Source of the DNA: an uncultured cyanobacterium
GTDB lineage: Bacteria > Cyanobacteriota > Cyanobacteriia > PCC-6307 > Cyanobiaceae
Direction: 5' to 3'
DNA: 62,420 bases
Assembly (NCBI GenBank): GCA_903882285.1
Contig: CAIRWM010000004.1
Coordinates: 1 to 62,420 of the forward strand
Shown here: positions 22,762 through 33,899 of the stretch, one piece after another
How the letters are laid out: each line of letters starts with the position of its first letter
Position numbering within the stretch: position 1 is the first letter of the stretch
The notes under the pieces: model-generated
What the model was told of the DNA's origin: nothing
Database searches by the model: none
What the model saw: only the letters and a program-made list of their open reading frames with translations
Made by a program: the position numbers and the translations under genes

Positions 22762-24516
22762 ATGTGGCGCCCTGTTGAGCTTCCCTTGAGTCCTCGTTCC
22801 GACAGCCTCTCGACCCCGCCCGCCCCGCCGATCGGAGATCCTGCCCTGCAGGCCGAGCCCAGGGGTCTGGGGGGCGCCACGGCTACCCTTCGCTTCGACG
22901 CGATCAGCGACGCCCTGGCGGCGATCCGCGGCGGCGAATCCATCGTGGTGGTCGATGACGAAAACCGGGAGAACGAGGGGGATCTGATCTGTGCGGCCCA
23001 GTTCGCCACGCCGCAGCAGATCAACTTCATGGCCACCGAGGCCCGGGGCCTGATCTGCCTGGCGATGGAGGGAGAGCGCCTCGATGCCCTCGATCTGCCG
23101 TTGATGGTGGATCGCAACACCGACAGCAACCAGACCGCCTTCACCGTCAGCGTCGATGCCGGTCCGGAGAGCGGGGTCGGCACCGGCATCTCCGCCGAGG
23201 ACCGGGCGCGCACGATCCAGGTGGCGATTCACCCCGACACCCGCCCAGCCGATCTGCGCCGTCCGGGGCACATCTTCCCGCTGCGGGCCCGAGCAGGCGG
23301 CGTGCTGAAGAGGGCGGGACACACCGAGGCCGCCATCGACCTGGCCCGCCTGGCCGGCCTCTACCCCGCCGGGGTGATCTGTGAGATCCAGAACACCGAC
23401 GGCTCCATGGCCCGGCTGCCCCAGCTGGTGGACTACGCCCGCCGCCATGGCCTGCGGCTGATCTCGATCGCCGACCTGATCCGCTACCGCCTCGACACCG
23501 AGCGCTTCGTGCGCCGCCAGGCGGAGGCGGCGATGCCGAGCGCCTTCGGCACGTTCCGGGCGATCGGCTACCGCAATGAACTCGATGGCAGCGAGCACGT
23601 CGCCATCGTCAAGGGTCATCCGGAGCGGGCCAGCGGCCCGGTGCTGGTGCGGGTGCACTCGGAATGCCTCACCGGCGATGCCTTCGGTTCGCTGCGCTGC
23701 GACTGCCGCCCCCAGCTGGAAGCGGCGCTGCGCATGATCGAGGCGGCGGGCGAAGGCCTCGTGGTCTACCTGCGCCAGGAGGGGCGGGGCATCGGCCTGA
23801 TCAACAAACTCAAGGCCTATTCCCTGCAGGATGGTGGTCTGGACACGGTGGAGGCCAACGAGCGCCTCGGTTTCGCTGCCGACCTGCGCAACTACGGCGT
23901 CGGCGCCCAGATCCTTAGCGACCTCGGCGTGCAGCGGCTGCGGCTGATCACCAACAATCCCCGCAAGATCGCCGGCCTCGGCGGCTACGGGCTGCAGGTG
24001 GAAGACCGGGTGCCCCTGGTGATAGACCCCGGCCTGCATAACGCCGCCTATCTGCAGGTGAAACGCACCAAACTGGGACACCTAATGGAGGAGGAGTCGC
24101 ACGGCCTGACGGTCGTTCTAGGCTGGCAGGGACGCGGCAGCCACGATCCCTTTCGACTGGGTGAGGTCTTTGAGGCCCTGGAACAATGGAGTCTCGGCCG
24201 GGGCCTGCTGCTTGAGTGCGAGAGCGACCCGCGGCTGCTGGCCCTGCTCGATCAGCCCCAGCTGACAGTACTGCTCGGCTGCCCCGAAGGACGCCAGCTC
24301 AGCGCAGCCGATCTGGCCGCCACCCTGAGCCATCTGGTGCGGCAGGCCGGCACCACACGGGTCTCGCTGCTGCTAGCCCCGGACGCCCAGCGCCTGAGCC
24401 ACCCCAGCGCCACCCTGGAGCCGGAACGCCGAGCCCTGAGCGATCTCGACAGCGAGGCCAGCGGCAGCTGCCCCCGCCTGAGTCTGCAACCCGGCGCCTT
24501 CATCGTTTGGTCCTAG
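22762..24516 (+). CDS. ribBA: Bifunctional 3,4-dihydroxy-2-butanone-4-phosphate synthase / GTP cyclohydrolase II
   Basis: [78 protein letters not shown]. Start uncertain (22687 or 22762). Confidence 0.94.
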   Translation: MWRPVELPLSPRSDSLSTPPAPPIGDPALQAEPRGLGGATATLRFDAISDALAAIRGGESIVVVDDENRENEGDLICAAQFATPQQINFMATEARGLICLAMEGERLDALDLPLMVDRNTDSNQTAFTVSVDAGPESGVGTGISAEDRARTIQVAIHPDTRPADLRRPGHIFPLRARAGGVLKRAGHTEAAIDLARLAGLYPAGVICEIQNTDGSMARLPQLVDYARRHGLRLISIADLIRYRLDTERFVRRQAEAAMPSAFGTFRAIGYRNELDGSEHVAIVKGHPERASGPVLVRVHSECLTGDAFGSLRCDCRPQLEAALRMIEAAGEGLVVYLRQEGRGIGLINKLKAYSLQDGGLDTVEANERLGFAADLRNYGVGAQILSDLGVQRLRLITNNPRKIAGLGGYGLQVEDRVPLVIDPGLHNAAYLQVKRTKLGHLMEEESHGLTVVLGWQGRGSHDPFRLGEVFEALEQWSLGRGLLLECESDPRLLALLDQPQLTVLLGCPEGRQLSAADLAATLSHLVRQAGTTRVSLLLAPDAQRLSHPSATLEPERRALSDLDSEASGSCPRLSLQPGAFIVWS

Positions 24517-24531
24517 GGGGAGATCCAGTCT

Positions 24532-24972
24532 TCAGGCCTGAATGGTGACCTTGTTGATCCGGCTGCCGTTGCTGAGCTTGAGCACCACATCGAGGTCGCC
24601 CGTATGGCCGAACACCGTGTGGACGCCATCGAGGTGGGGTTGGGGGCCATGGCACAGGAAGAACTGACTGCCACCGGTGTTCTTGCCGGCATGGGCCATC
24701 GACAGGCTGCCCGCCTGGTGCTTGTTGCTGTTGATCTCGCAGGGAATCATGTAGCCGGGTCCGCCGGTGCCGGCGACGCCACGCGCCCCTTCCCGGCTGT
24801 TAGGGCAACCACCTTGGGCCATGAAGCCATCGATGACGCGGTGGAAGGCCAGGCCGTCGTAGAAGCCTTCATTGGCGAGTTTTACGAAGTTAGCCACCGT
24901 GCCGGGAGCATCGGCATCGAACAGTTCGATCGTGAGGCTGCCTGCATCGGTGTCCATCAGGGCCTTGGTCAC
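24532..24972 (-). CDS. Peptidyl-prolyl cis-trans isomerase (cyclophilin)
   Basis: [81 protein letters not shown] start at 24972. Confidence 0.93.
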   Translation of the reverse strand: MTKALMDTDAGSLTIELFDADAPGTVANFVKLANEGFYDGLAFHRVIDGFMAQGGCPNSREGARGVAGTGGPGYMIPCEINSNKHQAGSLSMAHAGKNTGGSQFFLCHGPQPHLDGVHTVFGHTGDLDVVLKLSNGSRINKVTIQA

Positions 24973-25098
24973 GGGAGGGGTGAGCGGGGATTGGCCAATC
25001 CTGCCAGGGCATGCCGCGGGCTGGCGGGCCCTGACCATCCAGGGGAGGACGCAGGGGGAGGAAGTAAATAGATCGGGTCTCCGCGATCTCCCGCCGCC

Positions 25099-26028
25099 AT
25101 GAGCAGCAGCCCCGCCCCGGCCGTTCCTCAGCTCGATCTGCCCCAAGCCCGGCTGGGCGTGCTCGGAGGCAGCGGCCTCTATGCGATGGATGGGCTCGAA
25201 GAGGTGCGCGAGCTCCACGTCGACACGCCGTACGGCACACCCTCGGACAGCCTGCGTATCGGCCGCATCGGTGAGCTGGAGGTGGTGTTCCTGGCACGCC
25301 ATGGCCGCCATCACACTTTCACCCCCACCGAGGTGCCATACCGCGCCAATCTCTGGGCCCTGCGCTCCCTGGGGGTGCGCTGGATCCTTTCGGTTTCGGC
25401 GGTGGGCTCGCTCCGGGAAAACGTGCGGCCGCTCGACATGATGGTGCCGGATCAGTTCATCGACCGCACCCACCAGCGGCCGCTCAGCTTCTTCGGCGAG
25501 GGGGCGGTCGCCCACGTCACCGCCGCCGATCCCTACTGCTCAGTGCTCAGCCGTATCCTGGCGGATGTGGGGGACAGCCTGATGCCCGAGGGCAGGCAGC
25601 TGCACCGCGGCGGCACCTACCTCTGCATGGAGGGTCCAGCCTTCTCCACGCGGGCCGAATCGGAGCTGTACCGCTCCTGGGGCTGCGAGATCATCGGCAT
25701 GACCAACCACACTGAAGCGCGGTTGGCACGCGAAGCGGAGATGGCCTACGCCACCCTGGCCATGGTCACCGACTACGACTGCTGGCACCAGGAGCACGAC
25801 TCCGTGACGGTCGAGATGGTGATCGACAACCTGCACGCCAACGCGGCCCTGGCACAGCAGATCGTGCGGATGGCGGCAGAACGGGTGGCCGCCCTGCGCC
25901 CGCCCAGCAGCGCCCACACGGCGCTGCGCCATGCCCTGATGACCCCGCCCCACGCCGTGCCGGCGGCGACGCGACGCCGGACCGACCTGTTCACGGCTCC
26001 CTACTGGGGGGCCTACGGGGAGGCCTGA
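25099..26028 (+). CDS. mtnP: S-methyl-5'-thioadenosine phosphorylase
   Basis: [88 protein letters not shown]. Confidence 0.95.
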   Translation: MSSSPAPAVPQLDLPQARLGVLGGSGLYAMDGLEEVRELHVDTPYGTPSDSLRIGRIGELEVVFLARHGRHHTFTPTEVPYRANLWALRSLGVRWILSVSAVGSLRENVRPLDMMVPDQFIDRTHQRPLSFFGEGAVAHVTAADPYCSVLSRILADVGDSLMPEGRQLHRGGTYLCMEGPAFSTRAESELYRSWGCEIIGMTNHTEARLAREAEMAYATLAMVTDYDCWHQEHDSVTVEMVIDNLHANAALAQQIVRMAAERVAALRPPSSAHTALRHALMTPPHAVPAATRRRTDLFTAPYWGAYGEA

Positions 26029-26963
26029 GCGGCCGTGGTTGCCAGCTGACCCCCCAGGGCCTTGAGAGTGGATCGCAGGCCGGGGCCATGGGCCTCGATC
26101 GCCTGGCGGGCCGCCGCCACGTCGAGCCCCGTGGCTGCCATCAGCAAGGCCAGCTTCACAGATCCGTCCGTGTAATCGAGCAGCTCCCGCCCCCGCTCCC
26201 GGCTGACCCCGGCGAGGTCGGCCAGGATGCGCAGGGCCCGGTCTTCGAGCTTGGCGTTGGTGACGGCCACATCAACCATGCGATTGCCGTAGACCTTGCC
26301 GAGACGCACCATCACTCCGGTGGAGAGGATGTTGAGGGCCATCTTCGTGGCCGTACCCGCCTTCAGCCGCGTGGACCCGGTGAGCAGTTCCGGGCCGGTG
26401 AGCAGGCGGATGTCGATGTCACAGGGCATGGCCACCTGCTCGCTGGGCACGCAGGCCATGGCGATGGCCAGCGCGCCGATGGCGCGGGCATGGCTCAGGC
26501 CACCCAGCACGTAGGGCGTGGTGCCACCGGCGGCGATGCCCACCAGGCAATCACGGGCAGAGAAGCCCCGCTCCTGGAGATCGGCGGGGCCAGCATCGAA
26601 CAGATCCTCCAGGCCTTCAGAGCTGCGCAGCAGGGCCGGCGCCCCGCCGGCCAGTACTCCCTGCACCAGCTCCGGCAGCGAGCAGAATGTAGGCGGACAC
26701 TCAGCGGCATCGAGCACACCGAGGCGTCCAGAGGTACCAGCTCCAAGATAGAAGAGTCGGCCGCCCGCCCGCAATCGCGTGGCGATCGCCTCCACCGCCT
26801 CGGCCAGCTGCGGTGCAGCGGCGGCCACGGCTCGTTGAGGTTCGCGTTCGTTGTCGCAGAACAGCGCCACCAGGGCAGCGCTGTCGAGCTGGTCGAGCTG
26901 GGCGCTCAGAGGATTGGGCTGCTCGGTCAGCAGATGGCCGCGGCTCGTGGGGGTGGCACTCAC
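26013..26963 (-). CDS. murQ: N-acetylmuramic acid 6-phosphate etherase
   Basis: LTEQPNPLSAQLDQLD; GRLFYLGAGTSGRLGVLDAAECPPTF; KAGTATKMALNILSTGVMVRLGKVYGNRMVDVAVTNAKL. Confidence 0.95.
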   Translation of the reverse strand: MSATPTSRGHLLTEQPNPLSAQLDQLDSAALVALFCDNEREPQRAVAAAAPQLAEAVEAIATRLRAGGRLFYLGAGTSGRLGVLDAAECPPTFCSLPELVQGVLAGGAPALLRSSEGLEDLFDAGPADLQERGFSARDCLVGIAAGGTTPYVLGGLSHARAIGALAIAMACVPSEQVAMPCDIDIRLLTGPELLTGSTRLKAGTATKMALNILSTGVMVRLGKVYGNRMVDVAVTNAKLEDRALRILADLAGVSRERGRELLDYTDGSVKLALLMAATGLDVAAARQAIEAHGPGLRSTLKALGGQLATTAAQASP

Positions 26964-27373
26964 AGCAGGCCCTCCAGCCGGCGGCGGAAGTCTTCCAGGG
27001 AGGGATCGTTGAGCGGTGCCGCCTCAGCGTCCGCCTGCTCCTTCCAGGTGGTGACGTCCATATTGCGCTCTGGCGGTGCGATCAGCAGCCGCTCTTCATC
27101 GCTGCTGGGCAGAAAACCCGCCGGCACGAAGCGGGCCTCGTAGCCGGCCTCGCGGCAGAAGGTCTCAAGCTCGTCGCGATCGAGGGCTTCGACGCTGGGA
27201 ACGGGAAAGTCCTGGGCCTCGAGCAGACCGGCATAGCGCTCGGCGTCGTCGGAATCCTCGAACAGAAGCACCACGGTGCGGCCGCCAAGCTCCAGCGAGT
27301 GGATGCCCTCCTGATCACGGCCGGCATCGAAGAGCAGCACGTGCACCGGCGTGAAGCCGGACGATCTCGACAT
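26960..27373 (-). CDS. DUF3110 family protein
   Basis: VHVLLFDAGRDQEGIHSLELGGRTVVLLFEDSDDAERYAGLLEAQDFPVPSVEALDRDELETFC, DUF3110 pattern. Start reassigned to 27373. Confidence 0.85.
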   Translation of the reverse strand: MSRSSGFTPVHVLLFDAGRDQEGIHSLELGGRTVVLLFEDSDDAERYAGLLEAQDFPVPSVEALDRDELETFCREAGYEARFVPAGFLPSSDEERLLIAPPERNMDVTTWKEQADAEAAPLNDPSLEDFRRRLEGLL

Positions 27374-27408
27374 TGCGCGCGAGGGTCCAGGAACAGGGTT
27401 CCAGTGTC

Positions 27409-28443
27409 TCATCCACCGCCAGCCGCCTCGCGACGCTCCTCCTCCAGTTCGCGCAGGCGGCCATAGAGGGCACGTTCCGCTTCGCTCAGCTCCTCGTCGT
27501 CGATGACGATGCGCACCTCCACCAGCTGGTCGCCGCGGCGCTCGCCAAGGAGCTGGCCCCGACCACGCAACCGAAGCAAGCGCCCACTGGAAGAGCCCGG
27601 GGGCACCCGCAGCCGCACGGGTCCCTCCAGGGTGGGCACCACCACCTGGGTACCGAGGGCGGCCTCAGCGGGGGAGAGCTCGAGCGGATACTTGACCCGC
27701 AGGCCATCAATGCGCAGCCCCTCAGCCGTGCGCACCCGCAACTGCAGGAAATGGTCGCCGCCTCCCGGAGCAACACCGGCGAGGCGCAGCCGCCAACCAT
27801 CGCCGGCCAGGGGTGGCGTCCAGACCTCCACCACCGTGCCGCCTGCCAGCTCCAGTTCCACCCGCTCGCCGGCTAGGGCCTGCTCCGGGGTCAGGTCCAC
27901 GAGAGTCTCTTCCTGGCCTGCGGCCTGCACCGGCGGTGGGGAGGCCTGGGCCGGGGTGACCCGGCCCCCGACCTCAGAACGGTCAGGCCCTGAATCGGAG
28001 GAGACGGCATCGAGATTGTCCGTATCGAAGCTGCCGGCCTCCGAGGCTGCGGCGTCGCCATCCACACCCTCTGGCTCGGGGGCATCGTCATCCCAGCGGC
28101 GCCGGGATCGCCGCTCGCCGAACAGGGCCTCCAGGTAGGTCTCGAAGCTGGGAAAACCGGCGGCGAAGGGATCCGCATCACCACCGCCAGCGCCGGCCTC
28201 CTCGCCGGCCTCCCAGGTACGGCGTCGCATCGGATCGGAGAGCACCGCATAGGCCTCGTTGACCCGCTTGAAGCGCTCCTCGGCGACAGGATCGTTGTCG
28301 TTGAGGTCGGGGTGCCAGCGGCGGGCCTGCAGGCGGAAGGCCCGCTTAAGGCTGGCGGCATCCGCACCGGGGCTGAGGCCGAGCACCTGCCAGTGATCGT
28401 CGGACCCGGCGCTGAGCGGATCAGGGGTGGGGGTTCGGGTCAC
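27409..28443 (-). CDS. DnaJ-domain co-chaperone (J domain plus DnaJ C-terminal domain)
   Basis: HWQVLGLSPGADAASLKRAFRLQARRWHPDLNDNDPVAEERFKRVNEAYAVLSD; HPD motif is intact. Confidence 0.93.
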   Translation of the reverse strand: MTRTPTPDPLSAGSDDHWQVLGLSPGADAASLKRAFRLQARRWHPDLNDNDPVAEERFKRVNEAYAVLSDPMRRRTWEAGEEAGAGGGDADPFAAGFPSFETYLEALFGERRSRRRWDDDAPEPEGVDGDAAASEAGSFDTDNLDAVSSDSGPDRSEVGGRVTPAQASPPPVQAAGQEETLVDLTPEQALAGERVELELAGGTVVEVWTPPLAGDGWRLRLAGVAPGGGDHFLQLRVRTAEGLRIDGLRVKYPLELSPAEAALGTQVVVPTLEGPVRLRVPPGSSSGRLLRLRGRGQLLGERRGDQLVEVRIVIDDEELSEAERALYGRLRELEEERREAAGGG

Positions 28444-28448
28444 GCCAC

Positions 28449-30683
28449 TCAGCCGTCGGCCCAGGGGTCGTCGTCATCGCGCACCCTGCCGCGAGGGCGG
28501 GCGGGCTGCTCGTCACGGCGGCGCACCGGTACGGGAACGTCGCCGCCACGACGGCCACGGAAGTAGCCGCTATCCGACTCAGAGCCGGTGGCCTGGTCGC
28601 TGCCGCCGTAGCCAACGCCATTGCTGCGGCCTCGATCGGCATCATCTTCGTAGCGACCGCCTCCATAGGAGCTACTGCCGTAGCCCCTGCCATACCCGCC
28701 AGCACCCGAACCACCCAGGCCCCCACTGCCGCGGTTCGGGCTGGGACTGGCCCAGGGATCGGGACGGCCGCCGCGATCCCAGTCGTCCCAGTCGTCGTCG
28801 GCGAACAGTTCGTCCTTCAAGGAACCAAGCGTGTTCCTGAGCCCCTGCAGCGGCCCGGCTTCGCCGCGGCGCTCGCTCATCAGACGCCTATTCAAGCCGA
28901 ACAGGGCCTCCTGCAACTGGCTCACGGCCAGTTCGAGTTCACCCGTCTCCTCCGTGGAGAGCAGGTCCTGCACCTCGCGCACCGCCAGTTCCACCGAGCG
29001 CTGCTGGCGCTCGGCGCCATAGGGGCCGAGTTCGAGCGCGGCGTCGCGCAGTCGGCGTTCGGCCTGGGACACCAGGGTCTGAGCGCGATTGCGGCGATCG
29101 ATGGCGGCACGCTTGCGACGGTCCTCGCCGGCCTTCCGCTCGGCTTCCTCCAGCAGCTGGGTGATCTCCTCCTCGCTGAGGTTGGAGCCACCCTGAATCG
29201 TGACGCTCTGCTGCCGACCCGTGGTGCGGTCGGTGGCCGACACCTGCAGCAAACCATTGGCATCGATGTCGAAGGAGACCTGCACCTGCGGCACGCCGCG
29301 CGGGGCCGGTGGGATGCCGGAGAGGCGGAAACGACCGAGCGACTTGTTGCCCTCGCTCATCTGGCGCTCGCCCTGCAGCACGTGGATCTCCACCGAGTTC
29401 TGATTGGCCTCGGAGGTACTGAATACATCGCTGCGGCGCACCGGGATCGGCGTGTTGCGCGGAATCAGCACCTTCGTCACGCCACCGATCGTCTCCAGTC
29501 CGAGCGAGAGGGGAGTGACGTCGTTGAGCATCAGGTCGCGCAACTCGCCGGTGAGGATGCCGGCCTGCACGGCGGCGCCGATCGCCACCACCTCGTCGGG
29601 ATTCACCGACTGACAGGGCTCGCGCGGGATCAGGGTGCGGACCATTTCCTGCACCATCGGCATACGGGTGGAGCCGCCCACCAGCACCACATCGTCGATG
29701 TCGTCGGCGGCGAAGCCGGAATCGCGCAGGGCGCGCTGCACGGGGCGCAGCAGGCGATCGAGGAGGTCGGGACAGAGGCCCTCAAAGGCCCCCCGCTCCA
29801 GGGTGGTCTCGATGTGGAGCGGACCGGCGGTACCGGTGGCGATGAACGGAAGCGAGATCGGGGTGCTCTGCACCCCGGAGAGCTCGATCTTGGCCTTCTC
29901 GGCGGCTTCGGTGAGGCGCTGCAGGGCCTGGCGGTCGCGGCGCAGATCGATGGCGTGCTCCTTCTCGAAGGCATCGGCCACCCAGTCGACGATGCGGCGG
30001 TCCCAGTCGTTGCCGCCTAGCTGGGTGTCGCCGCTGGTGGCCTTCACATCGAAGACACCGTTGGCGATGCGCAGCACCGAGACGTCGAAGGTGCCGCCGC
30101 CCAGGTCGAAGACCAGCACCCGCTTCACGGCACTGCGGTCGAAGCCATAGGCCAGGGCCGCAGCTGTGGGCTCGTTGAGGATCCGCTCCACGCTGATGCC
30201 GGCCAGGCGGCCCGCATCGCGGGTCGCCTGGCGCTGGGCGTCGTTGAAGTAGGCCGGCACCGTGACCACCGCCGCCTCGACCGGCTCGCCCAGGTAGGTG
30301 GCGGCATCGTCGACCAGCTTACGCAGGATGCTGGCCACCAGCTCTTCGGGCGCATACTCGCGCTCGGTTGCGGGGCAGACGACCCGCACGTTGCCCTGCT
30401 CGTTGGCGCGGATCGTGTACGGCACCCCGAGGCTGGTCTCCTCGAGCTCGTCCCACTGGCGACCGACGAAGCGCTTGAGGTTGGCGAAAGTGTTGCGCGG
30501 ATTCAGCACCAGCTGGCGCCGGGCCAGCTGGCCCACCAGCAGCTCGCGCTCCCGGCTGAAACCCACCACCGACGGCGTGGTGCGCCCGCCTTCGGCACTG
30601 GCTATCACCTGTGGGCGCCCGCCCTCGAGCACGGCCACCACCGAATTGGTGGTGCCCAGGTCGATGCCCACGATCCGCCCCAT
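28449..30683 (-). CDS. dnaK: Hsp70 chaperone DnaK with Gly-rich C-terminal tail
   Basis: MGRIVGIDLGTTNSVVAVLEGG; VLVFDLGGGTFDVSVL; VLVGGSTRMPMVQEMV; tail GGLGGSGAGGYGRGYGSSSYGGGRYEDD. Confidence 0.96.
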   Translation of the reverse strand: MGRIVGIDLGTTNSVVAVLEGGRPQVIASAEGGRTTPSVVGFSRERELLVGQLARRQLVLNPRNTFANLKRFVGRQWDELEETSLGVPYTIRANEQGNVRVVCPATEREYAPEELVASILRKLVDDAATYLGEPVEAAVVTVPAYFNDAQRQATRDAGRLAGISVERILNEPTAAALAYGFDRSAVKRVLVFDLGGGTFDVSVLRIANGVFDVKATSGDTQLGGNDWDRRIVDWVADAFEKEHAIDLRRDRQALQRLTEAAEKAKIELSGVQSTPISLPFIATGTAGPLHIETTLERGAFEGLCPDLLDRLLRPVQRALRDSGFAADDIDDVVLVGGSTRMPMVQEMVRTLIPREPCQSVNPDEVVAIGAAVQAGILTGELRDLMLNDVTPLSLGLETIGGVTKVLIPRNTPIPVRRSDVFSTSEANQNSVEIHVLQGERQMSEGNKSLGRFRLSGIPPAPRGVPQVQVSFDIDANGLLQVSATDRTTGRQQSVTIQGGSNLSEEEITQLLEEAERKAGEDRRKRAAIDRRNRAQTLVSQAERRLRDAALELGPYGAERQQRSVELAVREVQDLLSTEETGELELAVSQLQEALFGLNRRLMSERRGEAGPLQGLRNTLGSLKDELFADDDWDDWDRGGRPDPWASPSPNRGSGGLGGSGAGGYGRGYGSSSYGGGRYEDDADRGRSNGVGYGGSDQATGSESDSGYFRGRRGGDVPVPVRRRDEQPARPRGRVRDDDDPWADG

Positions 30684-30752
30684 GAACCTGTGCTGTGCGG
30701 CCCAACGCTACCGGCAGCGGCGGCCGGAGGCCGGCCCCAAGCCGTCTTCCAC

Positions 30753-30771
30753 GTTAATCGCGGCTTAAAGG
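30753..30771 (+). promoter_or_regulatory. Candidate Pho box (two 8-bp repeats, 11-bp periodicity)
   Basis: GTTAATCG-CGG-CTTAAAGG, TTAA cores at 30754 and 30765; -10-like TAGATT at 30791; directly upstream of pstCAB. Confidence 0.55.
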
Positions 30772-30827
30772 TGTCACCGGAGCCCCTTCTTAGATTGGCG
30801 CATGAAGGCCAGGCCGCACGTAGCTCC

Positions 30828-31790
30828 ATGACCAGCCCGTACGGGCCCACCGGCTCGGATCTGTTCACACTGCGGCGCCGGCCGGCCGCCGAGAAGTTCC
30901 TCGACGTCGCCTTCCACCAGCTCACCCTGGCGCTGGCCGCCGTGGTGGCCGTGCTTCTGCTCGGCATCGTGCTGACGGTGTTCAGTGGCGCCCGCGAGGC
31001 GATCGCCACGTTCGGGCTGCGCTTCCTTACCACCTCCGCCTGGGACCCTGTGAAAGGGGAGTACGGCGCCTTCGTGGCGATCTACGGCACCCTGATCACC
31101 TCCTTGCTGTCTCTGCTGATCGCCGTCCCCCTCGGCGTTGGCACGGCCATCTTCATCACCGAAGATCTAATGCCTCCGATAGTGCGCAATGTCGTCGGGC
31201 TGATGGTCGAGCTGCTGGCGGCCATCCCCTCGGTGGTGCTCGGCTTGTGGGCCATCTTCGTGATGGAGCCGGCGATCCGACCCGCCCTGGATCTGCTGCA
31301 CCGGCTGCTGGGCTGGAGTCCCTTCTTCGCCAGCGTGCCCCAGGGGCCGGGCATCGCCCCGGCGATCCTGATCCTGGTGGTGATGGTGCTGCCGATCATC
31401 ACCGCCATCTCCCGCGACGCCCTGCATCAGGTGCCGATTGAACTGCGGCAAGGGGCCTACGGGGTTGGCACGACCCGCTGGGGAGCGATCTTCAGCGTGA
31501 TCCTGCCGGCAGCGATCTCCTCGATCACCGGCGGGGTGATGCTGGCCCTCGGCCGGGCAATGGGCGAGACCATGGCGGTGACGATGATCATCGGCAATGC
31601 GCTGAACTTCAACCTCTCCCTGCTCGCCCCCGGCAACACGATCGCCTCGATGCTCGCCAACCAGTTCGGCGAGGCCGACGGCATCCAGGTGTCCGCCCTG
31701 ATGTACGCCGCCCTGATCCTGATGCTGCTGACCTTTGCGGTGAACGTGCTGGCCCAGTGGGTCGTGCGGCGCCTCAGCCTCAAGTATTGA
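30828..31790 (+). CDS. pstC: Phosphate ABC transporter permease PstC
   Basis: FGLRFLTTSAWDPVKGEYGAFVAIYGTLITSLLSLLIAVPLGVGTAIFITE. Start reassigned to ATG 30828. Confidence 0.95.
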   Translation: MTSPYGPTGSDLFTLRRRPAAEKFLDVAFHQLTLALAAVVAVLLLGIVLTVFSGAREAIATFGLRFLTTSAWDPVKGEYGAFVAIYGTLITSLLSLLIAVPLGVGTAIFITEDLMPPIVRNVVGLMVELLAAIPSVVLGLWAIFVMEPAIRPALDLLHRLLGWSPFFASVPQGPGIAPAILILVVMVLPIITAISRDALHQVPIELRQGAYGVGTTRWGAIFSVILPAAISSITGGVMLALGRAMGETMAVTMIIGNALNFNLSLLAPGNTIASMLANQFGEADGIQVSALMYAALILMLLTFAVNVLAQWVVRRLSLKY

Positions 31791-31827
31791 ACCCTGCCGC
31801 CGCCGGCCCGCACACCCCCGAGCTCCG

Positions 31828-32739
31828 ATGACCCGCACGCCCCGAGCCACCGCCTCCACCGGGCTCTACGAGCGCCGCCCGCTCCACTTCAACCCGGCGC
31901 TCAGGCGCAACCGTTTCAACCGCCTGGGCACCGCCGTGGCGGGTGTCTTCGCGGCGATCGCCGTACTGCCCCTGGTCCTGGTGCTGCTCTACGTACTGAT
32001 CCAGGGCGGGCGCCTGCTCAGCCTGCGCCTGTTCACCGAACTGCCGCCAGCCCCGGGCTTCGACGGTGGCGGCATCGGCAACGCCCTGCTCGGCACCGTG
32101 ATCGTGACGCTGCTCGCCAGCCTGATCGCCATCCCGGTGGGGGTCGGCGGCGGCATTTACCTGTCGGAATTCTCCGGGCGGAGCCGCTTCGCCCAGATGG
32201 TGCGCTTCGCCAACGATGTGCTCGCCGGCGTTCCCTCGATCATCAGTGGCGTATTCGTCTACGGCCTGATCGTGGCCACCCGCCTCTTCTTCGGCCAGAG
32301 CTACAGCGCCCTTGCCGGCGGCGTGGCCCTGGCGGTGCTGATGCTGCCGACGGTGATCAAGACCACCGATGAGGGTCTGAAACTGGTGCCCAACGAGCTG
32401 CGACTGGGCGCCTATGGCGTGGGGGCCTCGCGCTTCGTGACGATCACCCGGGTGGTGGTGCCGGCAGCCTTGACACCGATCTCCACCGGCGTGGTGCTGG
32501 CCCTGGCCCGGGCCGCTGGGGAAACGGCACCGCTGATCTTCACCGCCCTGTTCTCCGCCTTCTGGCCCGACGGGATCTTTAACCCGATCGCCACGATGTC
32601 GGTGCTGATCTTCAACTTCGCCACCATGCCCTATCCGGCCCAGAACGAGCTGGCCTGGGCGGCATCCTTCGTGCTGGTGGTGATGATCCTGGCGGCCAAT
32701 CTCCTGGCGCGCTGGCTGAGCCGGATCTCCAGGGCCTAG
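31828..32739 (+). CDS. pstA: Phosphate ABC transporter permease PstA
   Basis: [70 protein letters not shown]. Confidence 0.95.
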   Translation: MTRTPRATASTGLYERRPLHFNPALRRNRFNRLGTAVAGVFAAIAVLPLVLVLLYVLIQGGRLLSLRLFTELPPAPGFDGGGIGNALLGTVIVTLLASLIAIPVGVGGGIYLSEFSGRSRFAQMVRFANDVLAGVPSIISGVFVYGLIVATRLFFGQSYSALAGGVALAVLMLPTVIKTTDEGLKLVPNELRLGAYGVGASRFVTITRVVVPAALTPISTGVVLALARAAGETAPLIFTALFSAFWPDGIFNPIATMSVLIFNFATMPYPAQNELAWAASFVLVVMILAANLLARWLSRISRA

Positions 32740-32798
32740 CACACGAACTCACCACAACTTCACCCTTTCCCCTGCCCCTTGAGCCCGCCCTCCTCACC

Positions 32799-33614
32799 AT
32801 GACTTCCACCTTCGCCCAACCCCTGATTGCCGCCAACGACGTTTGCATGTCACTGCAGAACGTGACCATCTCGTACGGCAACTTCGAGGCGGTGCGCCAT
32901 GTGTTCATGGACATTCCCCATGGCAAGGTGAGTGCCTTCATTGGCCCCTCGGGGTGCGGTAAGTCGACGGTGCTGCGCGCGCTCAACCGCATGAACGATC
33001 TGATCCCCGGCTGTCACCTCAAGGGCCGCGTGGTGTTCGACGGCGAAGACCTCTATCAGCCGAAGGTCGATCCGGTGGAAGTGCGGAGGCGCATCGGCAT
33101 GGTGTTTCAGAAACCCAATCCCTTCCCCAAGACGATCTACGAAAACATCGCTTTCGGTGCCCGCATCAATGGCTACCGCGGCGACATGGATGAGCTGGTG
33201 GAGCGCTCCCTGCGCAAGGCGGCCGTCTGGGATGAATGCAAGGACAAGCTGCAGGAAAGCGGCCTGGCCCTCTCGGGAGGCCAGCAGCAAAGGCTCTGCA
33301 TCGCCCGCGCCATCGCCACCGAACCGGAAGTGATCCTGATGGATGAGCCCTGCTCAGCTCTCGACCCAATCTCCACCCTGAAGATCGAGGAGACGATGCA
33401 CGAGCTCAAGCGTCACTACACGATCGTCATCGTCACCCACAACATGCAGCAAGCGGTGAGGGTGGCCGACATGACGGCCTTTTTCAACGCCGAGGCCGTC
33501 GATGGCGGCACCGGCAAGGTGGGCTACCTCGTGGAATTCAGTGAGACCGAAAAGATTTTCAACGCGCCGGCTCAGCAGGTCACCCAGGACTACGTGAGCG
33601 GCCGTTTCGGCTGA
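32799..33614 (+). CDS. pstB: Phosphate ABC transporter ATP-binding protein PstB
   Basis: [67 protein letters not shown]. Confidence 0.97.
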   Translation: MTSTFAQPLIAANDVCMSLQNVTISYGNFEAVRHVFMDIPHGKVSAFIGPSGCGKSTVLRALNRMNDLIPGCHLKGRVVFDGEDLYQPKVDPVEVRRRIGMVFQKPNPFPKTIYENIAFGARINGYRGDMDELVERSLRKAAVWDECKDKLQESGLALSGGQQQRLCIARAIATEPEVILMDEPCSALDPISTLKIEETMHELKRHYTIVIVTHNMQQAVRVADMTAFFNAEAVDGGTGKVGYLVEFSETEKIFNAPAQQVTQDYVSGRFG

Positions 33615-33677
33615 GGGCCTTCGATGTCCCGGCGCGAGCACAGCTGCCCGACCAGCGGCGCCGGCAGAACCTGGCCA

Positions 33678-33705
33678 CAAAAAAGCCGGCCCGGGGGCCG
33701 GCGGT
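33678..33705 (-). terminator. Rho-independent terminator for the minus-strand tRNA-Ser
   Basis: Minus strand reads GCCGGCC-cccg-GGCCGGC followed by TTTTTT, immediately downstream of the tRNA. Confidence 0.8.
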
Positions 33706-33710
33706 TACAA

Positions 33711-33798
33711 CGGAGAGGGAGGGATTCGAACCCTCGATAGAGTTGCCCCTATACAGCATTTCCAGTGCTGCGCCTTCGACCACTCGGCCACCTCTCCG
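33711..33798 (-). tRNA. tRNA-Ser (anticodon GGA)
   Basis: Reverse complement CGGAGAGGTGGCCGAGTGGTCGAAGGCGCAGCACTGGAAATGCTGTATAGGGGCAACTCTATCGAGGGTTCGAATCCCTCCCTCTCCG: closed acceptor stem, GGA anticodon, long variable arm, GGTTCGAATCC T-loop. Confidence 0.95.
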
Positions 33799-33899
33799 CG
33801 AGGGGGCATTGACACCGCTGAGGTGACAATTTGGGGCAGATGACAATGTAGCAGCAGCCCAGTCCCAACCCCTCCCCGTCCCTTTCATCTTCGAGCCTG

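Noticed and set aside
22750-24081. 443-aa minus-strand ORF over ribBA
   Set aside because: Shadow ORF; RibBA motifs on the plus strand are intact.
31780-32742. 320-aa minus-strand ORF over pstA
   Set aside because: His/Gln/Gly-rich antisense shadow of a clear pstA gene; no domain logic.
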